DNA of 64,000 bases from Rhizobium sp. R711 (GTDB taxonomy: Bacteria; Pseudomonadota; Alphaproteobacteria; Rhizobiales; Rhizobiaceae). The position numbers and the translations under genes are program-made. Below, in pieces: positions 18,351-27,989 of the stretch; within the stretch, counting starts at the first letter, position 1, and each line of letters starts with the position of its first letter. A model generated the notes under the pieces. It saw only the letters and a list, made by a program, of their open reading frames with translations, was not told where the DNA came from and did no database searches. The DNA lies in NCBI RefSeq assembly GCF_002211365.1, contig NZ_LOKZ01000004.1, forward strand, positions 124,001 to 188,000. Reading direction: 5' to 3'.

Positions 18351-19193
18351 TTGTGCACGCAGCCCGGCACAGACGGGATCGTAATTGCGCCGGGCTTTCC
18401 CGGCATCGAGCGGATGGAAGCGCAGTTTTCTGGCAAGGCGTTCGAGCCGCATCGCCACGATACTTATGCTCTCGGCGTCACGATAAAGGGTGTGCAGACT
18501 TTCTCCTATCGCGGTGAGCGGCGCTTCAGCATGCCGGGGCAAGTGCTCGTGCTCCATCCGGATGAAGAGCATGATGGTGGAGCTGGCACCGATGACGTGC
18601 TCCAATATCGCATGCTTTATCTTGAGCCGGCGCTACTGCTCGAATGCCTGGCTGCTGAGAGGATCGGACTGCCTTTCGTCGACGACCCTGTCATCTGGGA
18701 TCCCATCCTGGCAGGCACGCTGCTCGCAGCGCTTGGCGAGCTGGATCGCGAGCTCGACGAGTTGTTCGTCGACGACTTCGTTTCGCGCGTTGCAGGCGGA
18801 CTTGCAAGGCTTGCGAAGACCCCGCAGCGTCCGCTCGGCAATTTGGCGTGGCAGCGCGCAAGATTGGCGCGCGACTATCTCGAAGCGCACGCCACGGAAG
18901 CTGTGCGATCCGGCGAGTTGGAGACCGTCACCGGCCTCGACCGCTTTTCCCTCGCGCGGCATTTCCGGGCCGCATTTGCAACAAGTCCGCATCGCTATCT
19001 GCTCATGCGGCGGCTGCAGCAGGCGCGTACCTTGATCGGCGCAGGCGACGGGCTTTCGGATGTGGCGGCTGCCACGGGCTTTGCAGACCAAAGCCATCTG
19101 ACCCGCCATTTCAAGAAAGCCTATGGCTTGACGCCCGGCCAATGGGCGAGCCTTAAACGGGCTTCTCCGCAAGGCCGGATCGGCGCGCGATAA
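18351..19193 (+). CDS. AraC-family transcriptional regulator
   Basis: A 280-aa regulator. The N-terminal cupin domain carries FEPHRHDTYALGVTIKG and PGQVLVLHPDEEHDGGAG, a ligand-sensing AraC arm. The C-terminal double helix-turn-helix (about 175-275) ends with SDVAAATGFADQSHLTRHF and KKAYGLTPGQW. The TTG at 18351 is proposed, with GAGGG about 10 bases upstream; ATG 18414 is the nearest ATG. It diverges from the DUF2000 gene, and its 3' end overlaps that of the convergent permease gene by 41 bases. Such cupin-AraC genes often sit next to LysE-type exporters or DUF2000 genes. Confidence 0.85.
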   Translation: MCTQPGTDGIVIAPGFPGIERMEAQFSGKAFEPHRHDTYALGVTIKGVQTFSYRGERRFSMPGQVLVLHPDEEHDGGAGTDDVLQYRMLYLEPALLLECLAAERIGLPFVDDPVIWDPILAGTLLAALGELDRELDELFVDDFVSRVAGGLARLAKTPQRPLGNLAWQRARLARDYLEAHATEAVRSGELETVTGLDRFSLARHFRAAFATSPHRYLLMRRLQQARTLIGAGDGLSDVAAATGFADQSHLTRHFKKAYGLTPGQWASLKRASPQGRIGAR

Positions 19194-20256
19194 AGCGAGC
19201 CAGCATTGGGCCAGTAAACAGGATCAGCAAGAAGCGGCCGGTTTGCATAGCCATCACGAAGGGCACGTCCACGTCGCTCGACGCAGCGATGATCGCCACG
19301 GAATCCGCGCCGCCGGGGCTAGTGGCAAGATAGGCCGTGAGCGGATCGACGCCCGCGAATTTGTGCAGTGCAAGGGCCATGCAGCCACAGATCGACATCA
19401 GCAGCAGGATTGAGGCGGTCACGCGGGGCAGGGCACGAGCGGCGTGCATGACGATGCCACGGGTGAAACGCAGCCCGATGTTCCAGCCGATCAGCGCATA
19501 GCTGATTGCCAGAAGCCATAGCGGAAGCTCGATAGTGAGCAGACCGAAGCCCTGGAGCAGCGAGCCGACCACCAGCGGCACAGTGATCGTGCCGCCTTGA
19601 ATGCGAAAGCGCACAGCAATGTAGGCGGACAAGCATGTGAGGGCGACAGTGGCGGCCAGCGCCGGCCAGTCGACCGGGGGGAAGAGAATGAATGCCGGCG
19701 GCTCGCCACCATCTGCGGCAACCCAGAGGCGGGAGACGACCGAGGCTGCCACAGCGACGAAGACCACACGGAGATATTGCATGAACGCGACGAGACGGGC
19801 GTCGGCGCCATAGGCTTCGGACATGATGACCATTGCGGAGGCTGCCCCTGGCGAGGAACCCCAGACCGCCGTCGTTCCCGGCAAGACCTGCCAGCGCGTC
19901 AGCAGCCAGCCAAGACCGGCCGCGGCGACGATGACGGAGAAGATCATCGCGAGAAAGAGTGGCGCATCGGTCGCCATCGTCTTCAGGATATCGACGGTGA
20001 TGGCGCGCGCCATCAGAAAGCCGACGAGCGCTTGCCCGAAGAGGAGCGGCCAGCGCGGGACGCGAAGCGATCCGGGGCCGATGGATAGGGCAAGGATAAT
20101 TGCCGCCACCATCGGGCCGATAAGAAGCGAGGCTGGTAGCCCGAGCATTTCAAGCCCGACCACAAGCAGGGTCGAGATGCTGAGCAGGAGAATCCATCGC
20201 GGCAGGCTGGCGTATCGAAAGAAACGGCTGGCGTCGTACAACGGCATGATTCCCAT
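19153..20256 (-). CDS. AbrB-family membrane protein (putative permease/regulator)
   Basis: A 367-aa inner-membrane protein with about ten segments in two similar halves, each with the AbrB duplication pattern: PASLLIGPMVAAIILAL then RWPLLFGQALVGFLMAR in the first, and SPGGADSVAIIAASSDVDVPFVMAMQ in the second. The family is named for E. coli AbrB (not the Bacillus DNA-binding AbrB) and has no firm substrate. The start is uncertain: 20256 (MGIMPL) or 20247 (MPLYD); the frame extends upstream to 20379 without hydrophobic character. It overlaps the AraC gene tail to tail. Confidence 0.8.
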   Translation of the reverse strand: MGIMPLYDASRFFRYASLPRWILLLSISTLLVVGLEMLGLPASLLIGPMVAAIILALSIGPGSLRVPRWPLLFGQALVGFLMARAITVDILKTMATDAPLFLAMIFSVIVAAAGLGWLLTRWQVLPGTTAVWGSSPGAASAMVIMSEAYGADARLVAFMQYLRVVFVAVAASVVSRLWVAADGGEPPAFILFPPVDWPALAATVALTCLSAYIAVRFRIQGGTITVPLVVGSLLQGFGLLTIELPLWLLAISYALIGWNIGLRFTRGIVMHAARALPRVTASILLLMSICGCMALALHKFAGVDPLTAYLATSPGGADSVAIIAASSDVDVPFVMAMQTGRFLLILFTGPMLARFIARRSGLAEKPV

Positions 20257-20406
20257 GCATATCTTGCCAATGCTGGAACCGCGATCAGTCGAAGCAGGGA
20301 GCCGCACTGGTGGCAAAAGAGGCCGGCCGGAGACCGGAGGATATGCGTCGATATAGGCGTCAGCCGGGGAAGCGGTCAATTGCGAATTCCTGCCGGTTTC
20401 GCAGTG

Positions 20407-21309
20407 TCAGAGGCTGACGCGCTCCGCCAGGAAGTCGAGCAGCGCCCGCACGCGAGCCGGCAACGGGCCGCCCTGGCCAATGTAGACGGCGTAGAATTCC
20501 TCGATGTCGCCGGGGTTCATGTCTTCGAGAACCGGGACCAGCCGCCCGGCCTCGAGATCGGCGCGAACGGTGAAGGTGGCGAGGCGGACAAGCCCCGCAC
20601 CTGATAGCGCCATATATCGCATCGCTTCGCCGTCACCCACCTGGACGCCCGGCGTAATCGGCAGCGCAATGGTCTCGCCACCATCGAGCAAGGGCCAGCC
20701 CTGAACGCTGCGCGTATAGGAAAAGCCGACGCGGCGATGACGCTTCAGGTCGGCGATGGTCTTTGGTTCGCCTTCGCGCTTCAAATAATCCGGCGATGCC
20801 ACGATCAGCTTGCGGGTGAAGCCAAGCTTGCGCGCAATGAGACTGGAGCTCTTCAGCGGTCCGGCGCGGATCGCGACATCGGCTCGATCCTCGACGAGAT
20901 CGACGATGGCGTCGGTATGCGAGATGTCGAGCGTGACGGCGGGATTGAGCGCCAGAAATTCGGAAACCAGCGGCGCAAGAATATGGTGGCCGAAGGAGGC
21001 GCTGGTGTTGATGCGGATGGGGCCCGTGGCTTGTTCGCCTGATGATGCGTAGCGTTCGGCCTCCGCTATGTCTGCAAGAATGGAAACGCTGCGCTCGTAA
21101 AAGGCGGAGCCTTCCGGCGTCAAATGCAGTTTGCGGGTCGAACGGTTGACGAGGCGAGCGCCAAGGCGGGCCTCGAGTCTTGCCACAAGCTTGCTTACAG
21201 CGGACGGTGTCATGCGGCAGGCGCGGGCAGCGGCCGTGAAGCCGCCGAGTTCGACAGCGCGCACGAAGACTTCCATTTCGCCGGAGCGATTGATGTCTTG
21301 CCTGCTCAT
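20407..21309 (-). CDS. LysR-family transcriptional regulator
   Basis: A 300-aa LysR-type regulator. The N-terminal winged helix reads FTAAARACRMTPSAVSKLV and RLGARLVNRSTRKLHLT (residues about 20-66). The effector-binding substrate domain follows (about 95-298). It belongs to the DsdC/PA2758-like group by its IRINTSASFGHHILAPLV pattern. It diverges from the aldo-keto reductase gene with 96 bases between the starts, and an ATCTA-N8-TAGAT dyad lies there. It most likely controls that reductase. Confidence 0.9.
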   Translation of the reverse strand: MSRQDINRSGEMEVFVRAVELGGFTAAARACRMTPSAVSKLVARLEARLGARLVNRSTRKLHLTPEGSAFYERSVSILADIAEAERYASSGEQATGPIRINTSASFGHHILAPLVSEFLALNPAVTLDISHTDAIVDLVEDRADVAIRAGPLKSSSLIARKLGFTRKLIVASPDYLKREGEPKTIADLKRHRRVGFSYTRSVQGWPLLDGGETIALPITPGVQVGDGEAMRYMALSGAGLVRLATFTVRADLEAGRLVPVLEDMNPGDIEEFYAVYIGQGGPLPARVRALLDFLAERVSL

Positions 21310-21345
21310 GATGACTTCAATTCATGGATGGTTTTCCTTCCGGCA

Positions 21346-21363
21346 ATCTATATCACCGTAGAT
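21346..21363. promoter_or_regulatory. Dyad ATCTA-N8-TAGAT, candidate LysR box
   Basis: The 18-bp inverted repeat lies midway between the LysR and aldo-keto reductase starts, where a LysR protein normally binds. It contains a T-N11-A arrangement. Confidence 0.45.
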
Positions 21364-21405
21364 TCAGTGTCTATCTCTTCTGAAGTCCACAACAGGAGAC
21401 CGACC

Positions 21406-22440
21406 ATGGAATATAGAAATCTCGGCGCATCGGGCCTCAGGGTGCCGGTTTTGAGCTTTGGCGCGGGAACATTCGGAGGCTCGGGTCCGCTCTTCGGTGC
21501 ATGGGGCAATACGGACGCAGCCGAAGCCCGGCGCCTGATCGACATTTCGCTGGAGGCGGGCGTCAACCTCTTCGATACGGCAGATGTCTATTCGGGCGGT
21601 GCCTCCGAAGAGGTCCTTGGCCAAGCGATCGCCGGCCGGCGCGATGCAGTACTGGTCTCAACCAAGATCGCGTTGCCGATGGGCGATGGACCTGCTGAGT
21701 GGGGAACGTCGCGCTCGCGCCTCATCCGCTCGACAGACGAGGCATTGAAACGGCTTGGGACCGACTATATCGATCTGCTGCAGCTTCATGCATTCGATGC
21801 CTCGACACCCATCGAGGAAGTGCTCGCAACACTGGATGGGCTGATCGCTGCGGGAAAAATCCGCTATGTTGGCGTCTCCAATTTCGCGGGATGGCAGCTG
21901 ATGAAGTCACTCGGGATTTCGGAGCGGCATGGCTATCCGCGCTATGTTGCGCATCAGGTCTACTATTCTCTTGCCGGCCGCGACTACGAATGGGAACTGA
22001 TGCCACTGGCTGCCGACCAGGGCGTCGGCGCGTTGGTCTGGAGTCCGCTTGCCTGGGGCCGTCTCACCGGGAAGATCCGGCGTGGCCAACCGTTGCCGGA
22101 GGGCAGCCGGTTGCACCAGACGGCGGACTACGGCCCGCCGGTCGATGATGAGAAGCTTTATGATATCGTCGACGTGCTGTTCGAGATTTCCGAAGAGACG
22201 GGCAAGACCGTCCCGCAGATCGCCCTCAATTGGCTGATCGGTCGTCCAACCGTTTCCAGCGTCATCATCGGCGCGCGCAACGAGGAACAATTGCGCCAGA
22301 ATCTCGGTGCTGTCGGCTGGTCCTTGTCGAAGGAACAGGTGGAAAGGCTCGATAAGGCGAGTGCCGTGACCGCACCCTATCCGTACTTCCCGTACCGCAG
22401 ACAGGAGGCCTTCGCGCGGCTCAATCCGCCCTTGGTCTAA
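21406..22440 (+). CDS. Aldo/keto reductase
   Basis: A 344-aa cytoplasmic NADPH-dependent oxidoreductase with the (beta/alpha)8 AKR fold. The catalytic set is visible: Asp in LFDTADVYSGG, Tyr four residues on, Lys in VSTKIAL, and His in LQLHAFDA. The C-terminal NADPH-binding segment reads VSSVIIGARNEEQLRQNL. Sequence style fits the YajO/voltage-gated-potassium-channel-beta-like AKR group. The ATG at 21406 has AGGAG 8 bases upstream. It is paired divergently with the LysR gene. Confidence 0.88.
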   Translation: MEYRNLGASGLRVPVLSFGAGTFGGSGPLFGAWGNTDAAEARRLIDISLEAGVNLFDTADVYSGGASEEVLGQAIAGRRDAVLVSTKIALPMGDGPAEWGTSRSRLIRSTDEALKRLGTDYIDLLQLHAFDASTPIEEVLATLDGLIAAGKIRYVGVSNFAGWQLMKSLGISERHGYPRYVAHQVYYSLAGRDYEWELMPLAADQGVGALVWSPLAWGRLTGKIRRGQPLPEGSRLHQTADYGPPVDDEKLYDIVDVLFEISEETGKTVPQIALNWLIGRPTVSSVIIGARNEEQLRQNLGAVGWSLSKEQVERLDKASAVTAPYPYFPYRRQEAFARLNPPLV

Positions 22441-22548
22441 GCGGCACTCGGCAGGGAACCGTTCTTCCCAATCTTGTACTGGACAGGCGCCGTCTCTTGT
22501 CTCATACCAACGTGCCTTCCGGCAGCGAAGGGGAAGGAGATCAAAGAG

Positions 22549-23961
22549 ATGGCGCTCAAAGATGCAAAGACCGGAACACGGAACGAGGCTGGCATCGCTG
22601 CCGTTCTCGGCGTTCTGAAACAGAGCTTCGGTGAGCGCTTCCAGACCGGTCAAGCCTTTCGCGCGCAGCACGCACATACCACCACCTACATCCCGGCGCA
22701 GCTGCCAGACGGCGTGCTTTTTGCCGAGAGTACCGACGACGTGAAGGCTGCGGTGAAGATATGTGCCGAACATAAGGTGCCGGTCATCGGCTTTGGCACC
22801 GGTTCGTCGCTGGAGGGGCAAGTCAACGCGCCCAACGGCGGTATATCGATCGATTTCAGCCGAATGAACCGGATTCTTGAAGTCAATGCTGAGGATCTCG
22901 ACTGTACCGTCGAGCCCGGCGTGACGCGGGAGGAACTGAACACCTATCTCCGCGATACCGGTCTGTTCTTCCCGATCGATCCCGGGGCCAATGCCTCGAT
23001 CGGCGGCATGACCTCGACACGCGCTTCGGGAACGAATGCCGTGCGTTACGGCACGATGAAGGACAATGTGCTTGCAGTAACCGCGGTCACCGCGAACGGA
23101 GAGGAAATCCGCACCGCGCGACGCGCACGCAAGTCGTCCGCCGGCTACGATATGACCCGGCTCTTTGTCGGCGCAGAAGGCACGCTGGGCATTTTGACCT
23201 CCGTAACGCTGCGGCTGCAGGGTGTTCCGCAGAAGATCGGCGGCGGCGTCTGCGCGTTTCCAACCGTTCGCGCTGCCTGCGATGCTGTCATCATGACCAT
23301 CCAGATGGGCATTCCGGTTGCCCGTATCGAACTTCTCGATGCGCTGCAAATTCGCGCGTGCAATGCCTATTCAAAGCTCAGTTACGAGGAAAAACCGACG
23401 CTCTTTCTCGAGTTTCACGGTTCGGACGAAACCGTTGCCCTGCAATCGGAGCAGTTTGCCGAGATCGCCTCCGAATGCGGCGGCGGTGAGTTCTCTTGGA
23501 CAGTCAACGCCGAGGAGCGCCGTAAGCTTTGGAAGGCACGGCACGATGCCTACTGGGCGTCGCGAGCGCTGGCGCCTGAAATGGCCGCGCTCTCAACGGA
23601 CGTCTGCGTGCCGATTTCGCGTCTTGCCGATTGCATCGGCGAAACGCAGGCCGATATCGAGGAACATGGTTTGCTGGCGATGATCGTCGGGCATGCCGGC
23701 GATGGGAACTTCCATGTGCTTCTGTTGTTCGACGACAAGACGGAGGAGGGCATTGCTGTCGCTGAAGCCTTTGTCGGCCGGCTTAACGCTCGCGCTCTGG
23801 CAATGGATGGCACCTGCACTGGTGAGCATGGTATCGGTCAGGGTAAGATGGCATTTCTCGAAGAGGAGCTCGGTGGTACGGTCGAACTCATGCGGCAGGT
23901 CAAGAAGGCGCTCGATCCGGATGATATCTTCAATCCCGGCAAGATATTCCACCGCGGCTAA
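22549..23961 (+). CDS. FAD-linked oxidase, D-lactate/glycolate dehydrogenase type
   Basis: A 470-aa flavoprotein. The N-terminal PCMH-type FAD-binding domain (about 55-235) shows VIGFGTGSSLEGQVNAPNGG and DPGANASIGGMTSTRASG. The C-terminal FAD-oxidase domain shows MIVGHAGDGNFHVLLLFD and the terminal CTGEHGIGQGKM. Family members oxidise D-lactate, glycolate or other 2-hydroxy acids and pass electrons to quinone or cytochrome c. The ATG at 22549 follows GGAAGGAG; the frame extends upstream without similarity. No GlcE/GlcF subunits are adjacent, so a single-subunit D-lactate dehydrogenase is most likely. Confidence 0.87.
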   Translation: MALKDAKTGTRNEAGIAAVLGVLKQSFGERFQTGQAFRAQHAHTTTYIPAQLPDGVLFAESTDDVKAAVKICAEHKVPVIGFGTGSSLEGQVNAPNGGISIDFSRMNRILEVNAEDLDCTVEPGVTREELNTYLRDTGLFFPIDPGANASIGGMTSTRASGTNAVRYGTMKDNVLAVTAVTANGEEIRTARRARKSSAGYDMTRLFVGAEGTLGILTSVTLRLQGVPQKIGGGVCAFPTVRAACDAVIMTIQMGIPVARIELLDALQIRACNAYSKLSYEEKPTLFLEFHGSDETVALQSEQFAEIASECGGGEFSWTVNAEERRKLWKARHDAYWASRALAPEMAALSTDVCVPISRLADCIGETQADIEEHGLLAMIVGHAGDGNFHVLLLFDDKTEEGIAVAEAFVGRLNARALAMDGTCTGEHGIGQGKMAFLEEELGGTVELMRQVKKALDPDDIFNPGKIFHRG

Positions 23962-24054
23962 AACGGGAATTCCGTTGCATGGTGGGATGGCCAAGATTGA
24001 CGCAGCGGAAGATTGACTGGCGATGAGGCGAATTCATCTCCAAATCAAGTAAAT

Positions 24055-24105
24055 AGAGCATGATGTTGCCCGAAAGCTGCTTCACAGCTTTCGGTATCAT
24101 GCTCT
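24055..24105. repeat. Rhizobial GAGCATGAT palindromic repeat element
   Basis: Outer arms AGAGCATGAT (24055-24064) and ATCATGCTCT (24096-24105) enclose inner arms CGAAAGCTG and CAGCTTTCG. Elements of this shape are dispersed between genes in rhizobial chromosomes. It may fold as RNA and protect or end the upstream transcript. Confidence 0.75.
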
Positions 24106-24143
24106 AGTGTCCGCATTGGATTCCCAAATGGAGAAATGTTGAG

Positions 24144-27100
24144 TTGGTAGGCCGGTTCCTCGTCTTTTTGGGCGGAGTGATTGTCGTGGCGCTGTTCGTG
24201 GCGCTGCTGGCACCGCTGTTTATCGACTGGACCGACTTCCGAAAGAATTTCGAGGATCAGGCAAGCCGCATTATCGGCAAGAAGGTCGTGGTCCATGGTG
24301 CGGTGGATGCGCGCCTGCTGCCGTTTCCGTCGGTGACGCTGCATGACGTGCGCGTCGGGCAGGAATTCGACGGATCGCCGATCGTGCAGATCGAGCAGTT
24401 CTCGATGGACGCTGAACTTGCGCCGTTCCTGTCGGGCGAAGCGCTGATCTTCGACATGCGCGTGGTCAACCCGAAGGTGAAGCTGAGGTTGCTGAAGGAC
24501 GGCACGCTCGACTGGACGCGCGGCAGTCAACCTGAAATTCCGGCCAAGACGGTTGTTCTCGAGAATGTTCACGTCAGTGGTGGCGATCTTCAGTTCATTG
24601 ACGATCAATCGGGGCGCTCGCGGCACGTTACGGGTCTGAACGCCGAGATGTCGGCCAAATCGCTTGCCGGTCCGTGGCGGATCGAGGGTGATGCAGCTCT
24701 GGACGGCGAGCATGGCAACTTCACGATCGCCAGCAATCAGCCGGATGAGAACGGAGTCCTGCGGATGCGCACGCGGCTGCAGCCTGATAAGCACCCCGTG
24801 ACGGTCGATCTCGATGGTGAACTCAAGCTCGTAGATCGCAGACCGAACTATCAGGGAACGATTTCTGCGTCGATCGAGAGCCGGAATGGCAAGAAGACCG
24901 ACAAGGTCGATGTTCCTCCACGGTTGAAAGGGAAGTTCGAGCTCACCAACGAAAGCGTTCGGATACCGGAATATCGCTTGGAGGTCGGGCCTACGGACGA
25001 TCCCTATGTCGTTACCGGAGAGGCGACGCTCGACACCGGAAGCAAGCCGCAATTCCTGCTGATTGCGAATGGCCAGCAGATCGATGTCAATCGTATCGGC
25101 AATCAGGGGGCAAACGGCAAGACGAACCGTGACCCCAGTCTTTCGGCCCGGCAGCGACTGAACGCGCTGATCCAGATCGTTTCGCAAGTCCCTGTGCCGC
25201 AGGTTCCGGGGAAGGCGAGCATCCGGTTGCCGGCGATCGTCGCCGGAGACACGACGATCCGCGACATTCAGCTTGATGTCGAACCCGCCGGCAAGGGCTG
25301 GACGATCGCCAATGTGGTCGGTACACTACCCGGTCGCACGCAAGTGGAGGGCCAAGGCAATCTTAATTTGCAGGGGCAAGCATCCTTCGTGGGGCAGCTC
25401 ACCGTGGCATCCAGCCAGCCCACTGGCCTTGCGGCGTGGCTTGCCGGCTCTGTCGATCCTGCAATCCGGCAACTGCGACAGGCGGGTTTTTCCGCCGATG
25501 TCAATCTCACGCACGACCGGCAGACGTTCGACAATCTGGAAATTGCCGTGGGGCAGGCGACGCTCAAGGGCAGGCTGGACCGGCAGGCGGTGGCCAATCA
25601 GGCTCCGACCCTGGACGTGGCGCTTGCAGGCGATACGCTCGATCTGGATGCGCTGCGCGCGCTGACAGGATTGTTCACCGGTCAGGATGCCGGCGACAAC
25701 GTGCTTGATCACAAAATCAACGCGCGGCTCAAGGCCGACAAATTTACGGCCTTTGGTGTCGAAGCGGCCGACGTCGAAACGAGCTTCGCAATTGCCGACG
25801 GCGCTCTGGCCGTCGAGAATCTTTCCGTCAAGAATCTGGCGGGTGCCGAGGTGACCGCGACGGGTCGCGCCGAGGGCTCCTTGCTGGACTACAAGGGGTC
25901 CGGGGAAATCACCTTCAAATCGGCCGATCCGGGCTCGTTCTTCACCATGCTCAAGCAGCATCTGCCGCAGCATCCGGTCATGGACAGGCTCGTACGCAAC
26001 GCTGCCTGGTACACCAATACCGCCCTGCGCGGAGCGTTGACGCTTGGAGGAGACGAGGGCGACGGTCTGACCCTGACGCTGGCCGGCGTGAGCAACGGCA
26101 GCCGTGTCAACCTCGACTATCGCATGTCGGATCTTCTGGCGCTGACGGGCAAGGGTACGACAAGCCTGGAGGCGACGCTCGAAAACAGCGTCACGTCGAT
26201 CCTGTTTGGGCAGGCCGGCCTCGATCCCTTGCCGGTCGATGCGGACGCGAACGGCCGTCTGACACTCAAGGTGCAGGCTGAAGGCACGGATCCCGCGGAT
26301 GCGCAGCTGACGTTTGCCACCGACCGTACCTCGTTCACCGCTGGCGGCAAGGTGGATGTTCGTCCGCAGGCCTTCATGAACGGGCAGCTTGCAGTATCGC
26401 TGGAGAGTGCGGACCTTGATCCGTATCTTGTCATGAACGGCATCGCAGTGCCGCAGATGGGTACGGGCTTGCCGTTCAAACTGACGACGAACGCGACCAT
26501 CGATGGAAACAGGATTGCCTTTGCGAATATCGCAGGACATGCCGCCGACAACGAGTTCAACGGCGCGCTGACCGTCGATCGCAAAGCGGAGAAGACAGCG
26601 GCGACGGGCGAGCTGGCACTTTCCAACGCCGATGCCGCGTGGCTCGGAGAAGCGGTCTACGGGCCAATGACGGATGCGGCGACAGGCGACCTGTCGGGCG
26701 CGGCGTTGGGCTTGCCAGTCTTCAAGGACATGGACGTCAACCTCAAGCTTTCGGCCAAGCAATTCTGGCCTGGCTGGTCGGGTCCGATTTCGGATTTCAC
26801 CTCTAATGTGGCCTACAAAGGCGACGAACTCGAGCTGAACGACATCAAGGGCGGCTGGGATGGCGGTAGCCTGAACGGCAATCTGCTCTTTACCAACGCC
26901 GATGGTACGGGCTTCTTCCAGACAAAGCTTACTTTGGCGGACGCGGACCTCGCCGGGGTCGTATGGCCGCGCGATGGAGCTCCCGTCGCAAACGGCAAGT
27001 TCGGGCTGGCACTCTCTCTGGAAGCTTCCGGGAAGTCGATGAAGGATATCGCCGGTTCGTTGAATGGCTCCGGTGAGGTGAAGCTCGGTGATATCAGCGT

Positions 27101-27887
27101 ACGTGGGCTCAATCTTGGCATGCTGGCGCCGTTGCTGGCCGCTACTGATCCGATGCAGGATCAGTTGAATGCCGGCAAAGTCCACCCGATCGTCGAGACC
27201 TTGCTCAATAACGGCGAAGCGAAGCTGCCGCCGACCGCCATTCCATTCAACGTGACGGACGGGGTTCTGCGCTTTCAGAACGTCAGCGTGACGACCGATC
27301 AGGCGAAGGTTGTTGGCAACGGCCAGATCGACCTGCCACAGCAGCGCATCAATGCGTCGCTCAAAATTGCGCTGAATCCGGGCAGCGAGGTGCTTCCCGG
27401 CGCGGAGCCTGCGGTACGCCTCGACTTCTCGGGGCTGCTTGCGTCGCCTGGGCGTACCATGGACGTTACCGATATCACCGGTTTCCTGTCGCTGCGCGCC
27501 TTCGAGCGCGAGCGCCGGCGCGTCGAGCGTCTGCAGTCGAATGTGCTGGAAAAGCAGCGACTGCGTCGCGAAGTCGCTCTCTACAAGTTCAATGGTGCGG
27601 AACGCCAGAAGGCTGTGGCATTCGAAGCAGAGCAGCAAGCTGAAGAACAGCGTCTGAGAGCTTTGGCCGCGCAGGCCGAGCGCGAGAAACAAGCAGCCGA
27701 AGCGAAGGCAAAGGCTGAGGCAGAAGCCAAGGCGAAAGCCGATGCTGAAGCACGCGCCAGGGCGGCGCAAGAGAAGGCTGCCGCGGATGCCGCGCGGCGT
27801 GCGCAGGAGCAGCTTGCGATACCGCCCGAAAACTCTCTCAATTTCAAAACGATACCTGGGCTGCCGGGTGTGCAGATGCCGCAGTAA
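24144..27887 (+). CDS. Large AsmA-family envelope protein
   Basis: A 1247-aa protein with one N-terminal membrane segment (residues 3-24, GRFLVFLGGVIVVALFVAL) followed directly by the AsmA pattern FIDWTDFRKNFEDQASRIIG. The long middle part is the repetitive beta-rich groove typical of AsmA proteins, which are thought to carry phospholipid between membranes. The AsmA C-terminal block has LNGSGEVKLGDISVRGLNL. Residues about 1145-1226 are a charged Ala/Glu/Lys coiled coil. The TTG at 24144 is the only start that keeps the membrane anchor, with GGAGA upstream. Confidence 0.88.
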   Translation: MVGRFLVFLGGVIVVALFVALLAPLFIDWTDFRKNFEDQASRIIGKKVVVHGAVDARLLPFPSVTLHDVRVGQEFDGSPIVQIEQFSMDAELAPFLSGEALIFDMRVVNPKVKLRLLKDGTLDWTRGSQPEIPAKTVVLENVHVSGGDLQFIDDQSGRSRHVTGLNAEMSAKSLAGPWRIEGDAALDGEHGNFTIASNQPDENGVLRMRTRLQPDKHPVTVDLDGELKLVDRRPNYQGTISASIESRNGKKTDKVDVPPRLKGKFELTNESVRIPEYRLEVGPTDDPYVVTGEATLDTGSKPQFLLIANGQQIDVNRIGNQGANGKTNRDPSLSARQRLNALIQIVSQVPVPQVPGKASIRLPAIVAGDTTIRDIQLDVEPAGKGWTIANVVGTLPGRTQVEGQGNLNLQGQASFVGQLTVASSQPTGLAAWLAGSVDPAIRQLRQAGFSADVNLTHDRQTFDNLEIAVGQATLKGRLDRQAVANQAPTLDVALAGDTLDLDALRALTGLFTGQDAGDNVLDHKINARLKADKFTAFGVEAADVETSFAIADGALAVENLSVKNLAGAEVTATGRAEGSLLDYKGSGEITFKSADPGSFFTMLKQHLPQHPVMDRLVRNAAWYTNTALRGALTLGGDEGDGLTLTLAGVSNGSRVNLDYRMSDLLALTGKGTTSLEATLENSVTSILFGQAGLDPLPVDADANGRLTLKVQAEGTDPADAQLTFATDRTSFTAGGKVDVRPQAFMNGQLAVSLESADLDPYLVMNGIAVPQMGTGLPFKLTTNATIDGNRIAFANIAGHAADNEFNGALTVDRKAEKTAATGELALSNADAAWLGEAVYGPMTDAATGDLSGAALGLPVFKDMDVNLKLSAKQFWPGWSGPISDFTSNVAYKGDELELNDIKGGWDGGSLNGNLLFTNADGTGFFQTKLTLADADLAGVVWPRDGAPVANGKFGLALSLEASGKSMKDIAGSLNGSGEVKLGDISVRGLNLGMLAPLLAATDPMQDQLNAGKVHPIVETLLNNGEAKLPPTAIPFNVTDGVLRFQNVSVTTDQAKVVGNGQIDLPQQRINASLKIALNPGSEVLPGAEPAVRLDFSGLLASPGRTMDVTDITGFLSLRAFERERRRVERLQSNVLEKQRLRREVALYKFNGAERQKAVAFEAEQQAEEQRLRALAAQAEREKQAAEAKAKAEAEAKAKADAEARARAAQEKAAADAARRAQEQLAIPPENSLNFKTIPGLPGVQMPQ

Positions 27888-27989
27888 TCACGTCTGATAC
27901 ATCGTGGGCTTTGCCATCACAGAAATTCTGCCACCCGTCACTGCCGGTGGTTTATCGTCTGCAATGCATCGACCTGCCGGTTGCAAAGC

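Noticed and set aside
17865..18605. Long version of the DUF2000 protein starting at 18605
   Set aside because: The first 111 codons are antisense to the AraC gene; the family N-terminus is at 18272.
21907..23349. 480-codon minus-strand frame across the aldo-keto reductase and FAD oxidase genes
   Set aside because: Antisense to two supported genes, without family features.
25326..27770. 814-codon open frame on the minus strand inside the AsmA gene
   Set aside because: It is exactly antisense to a well-supported gene, is rich in Arg, His and Gln, has no domain pattern, and reflects the GC bias of the third codon positions.
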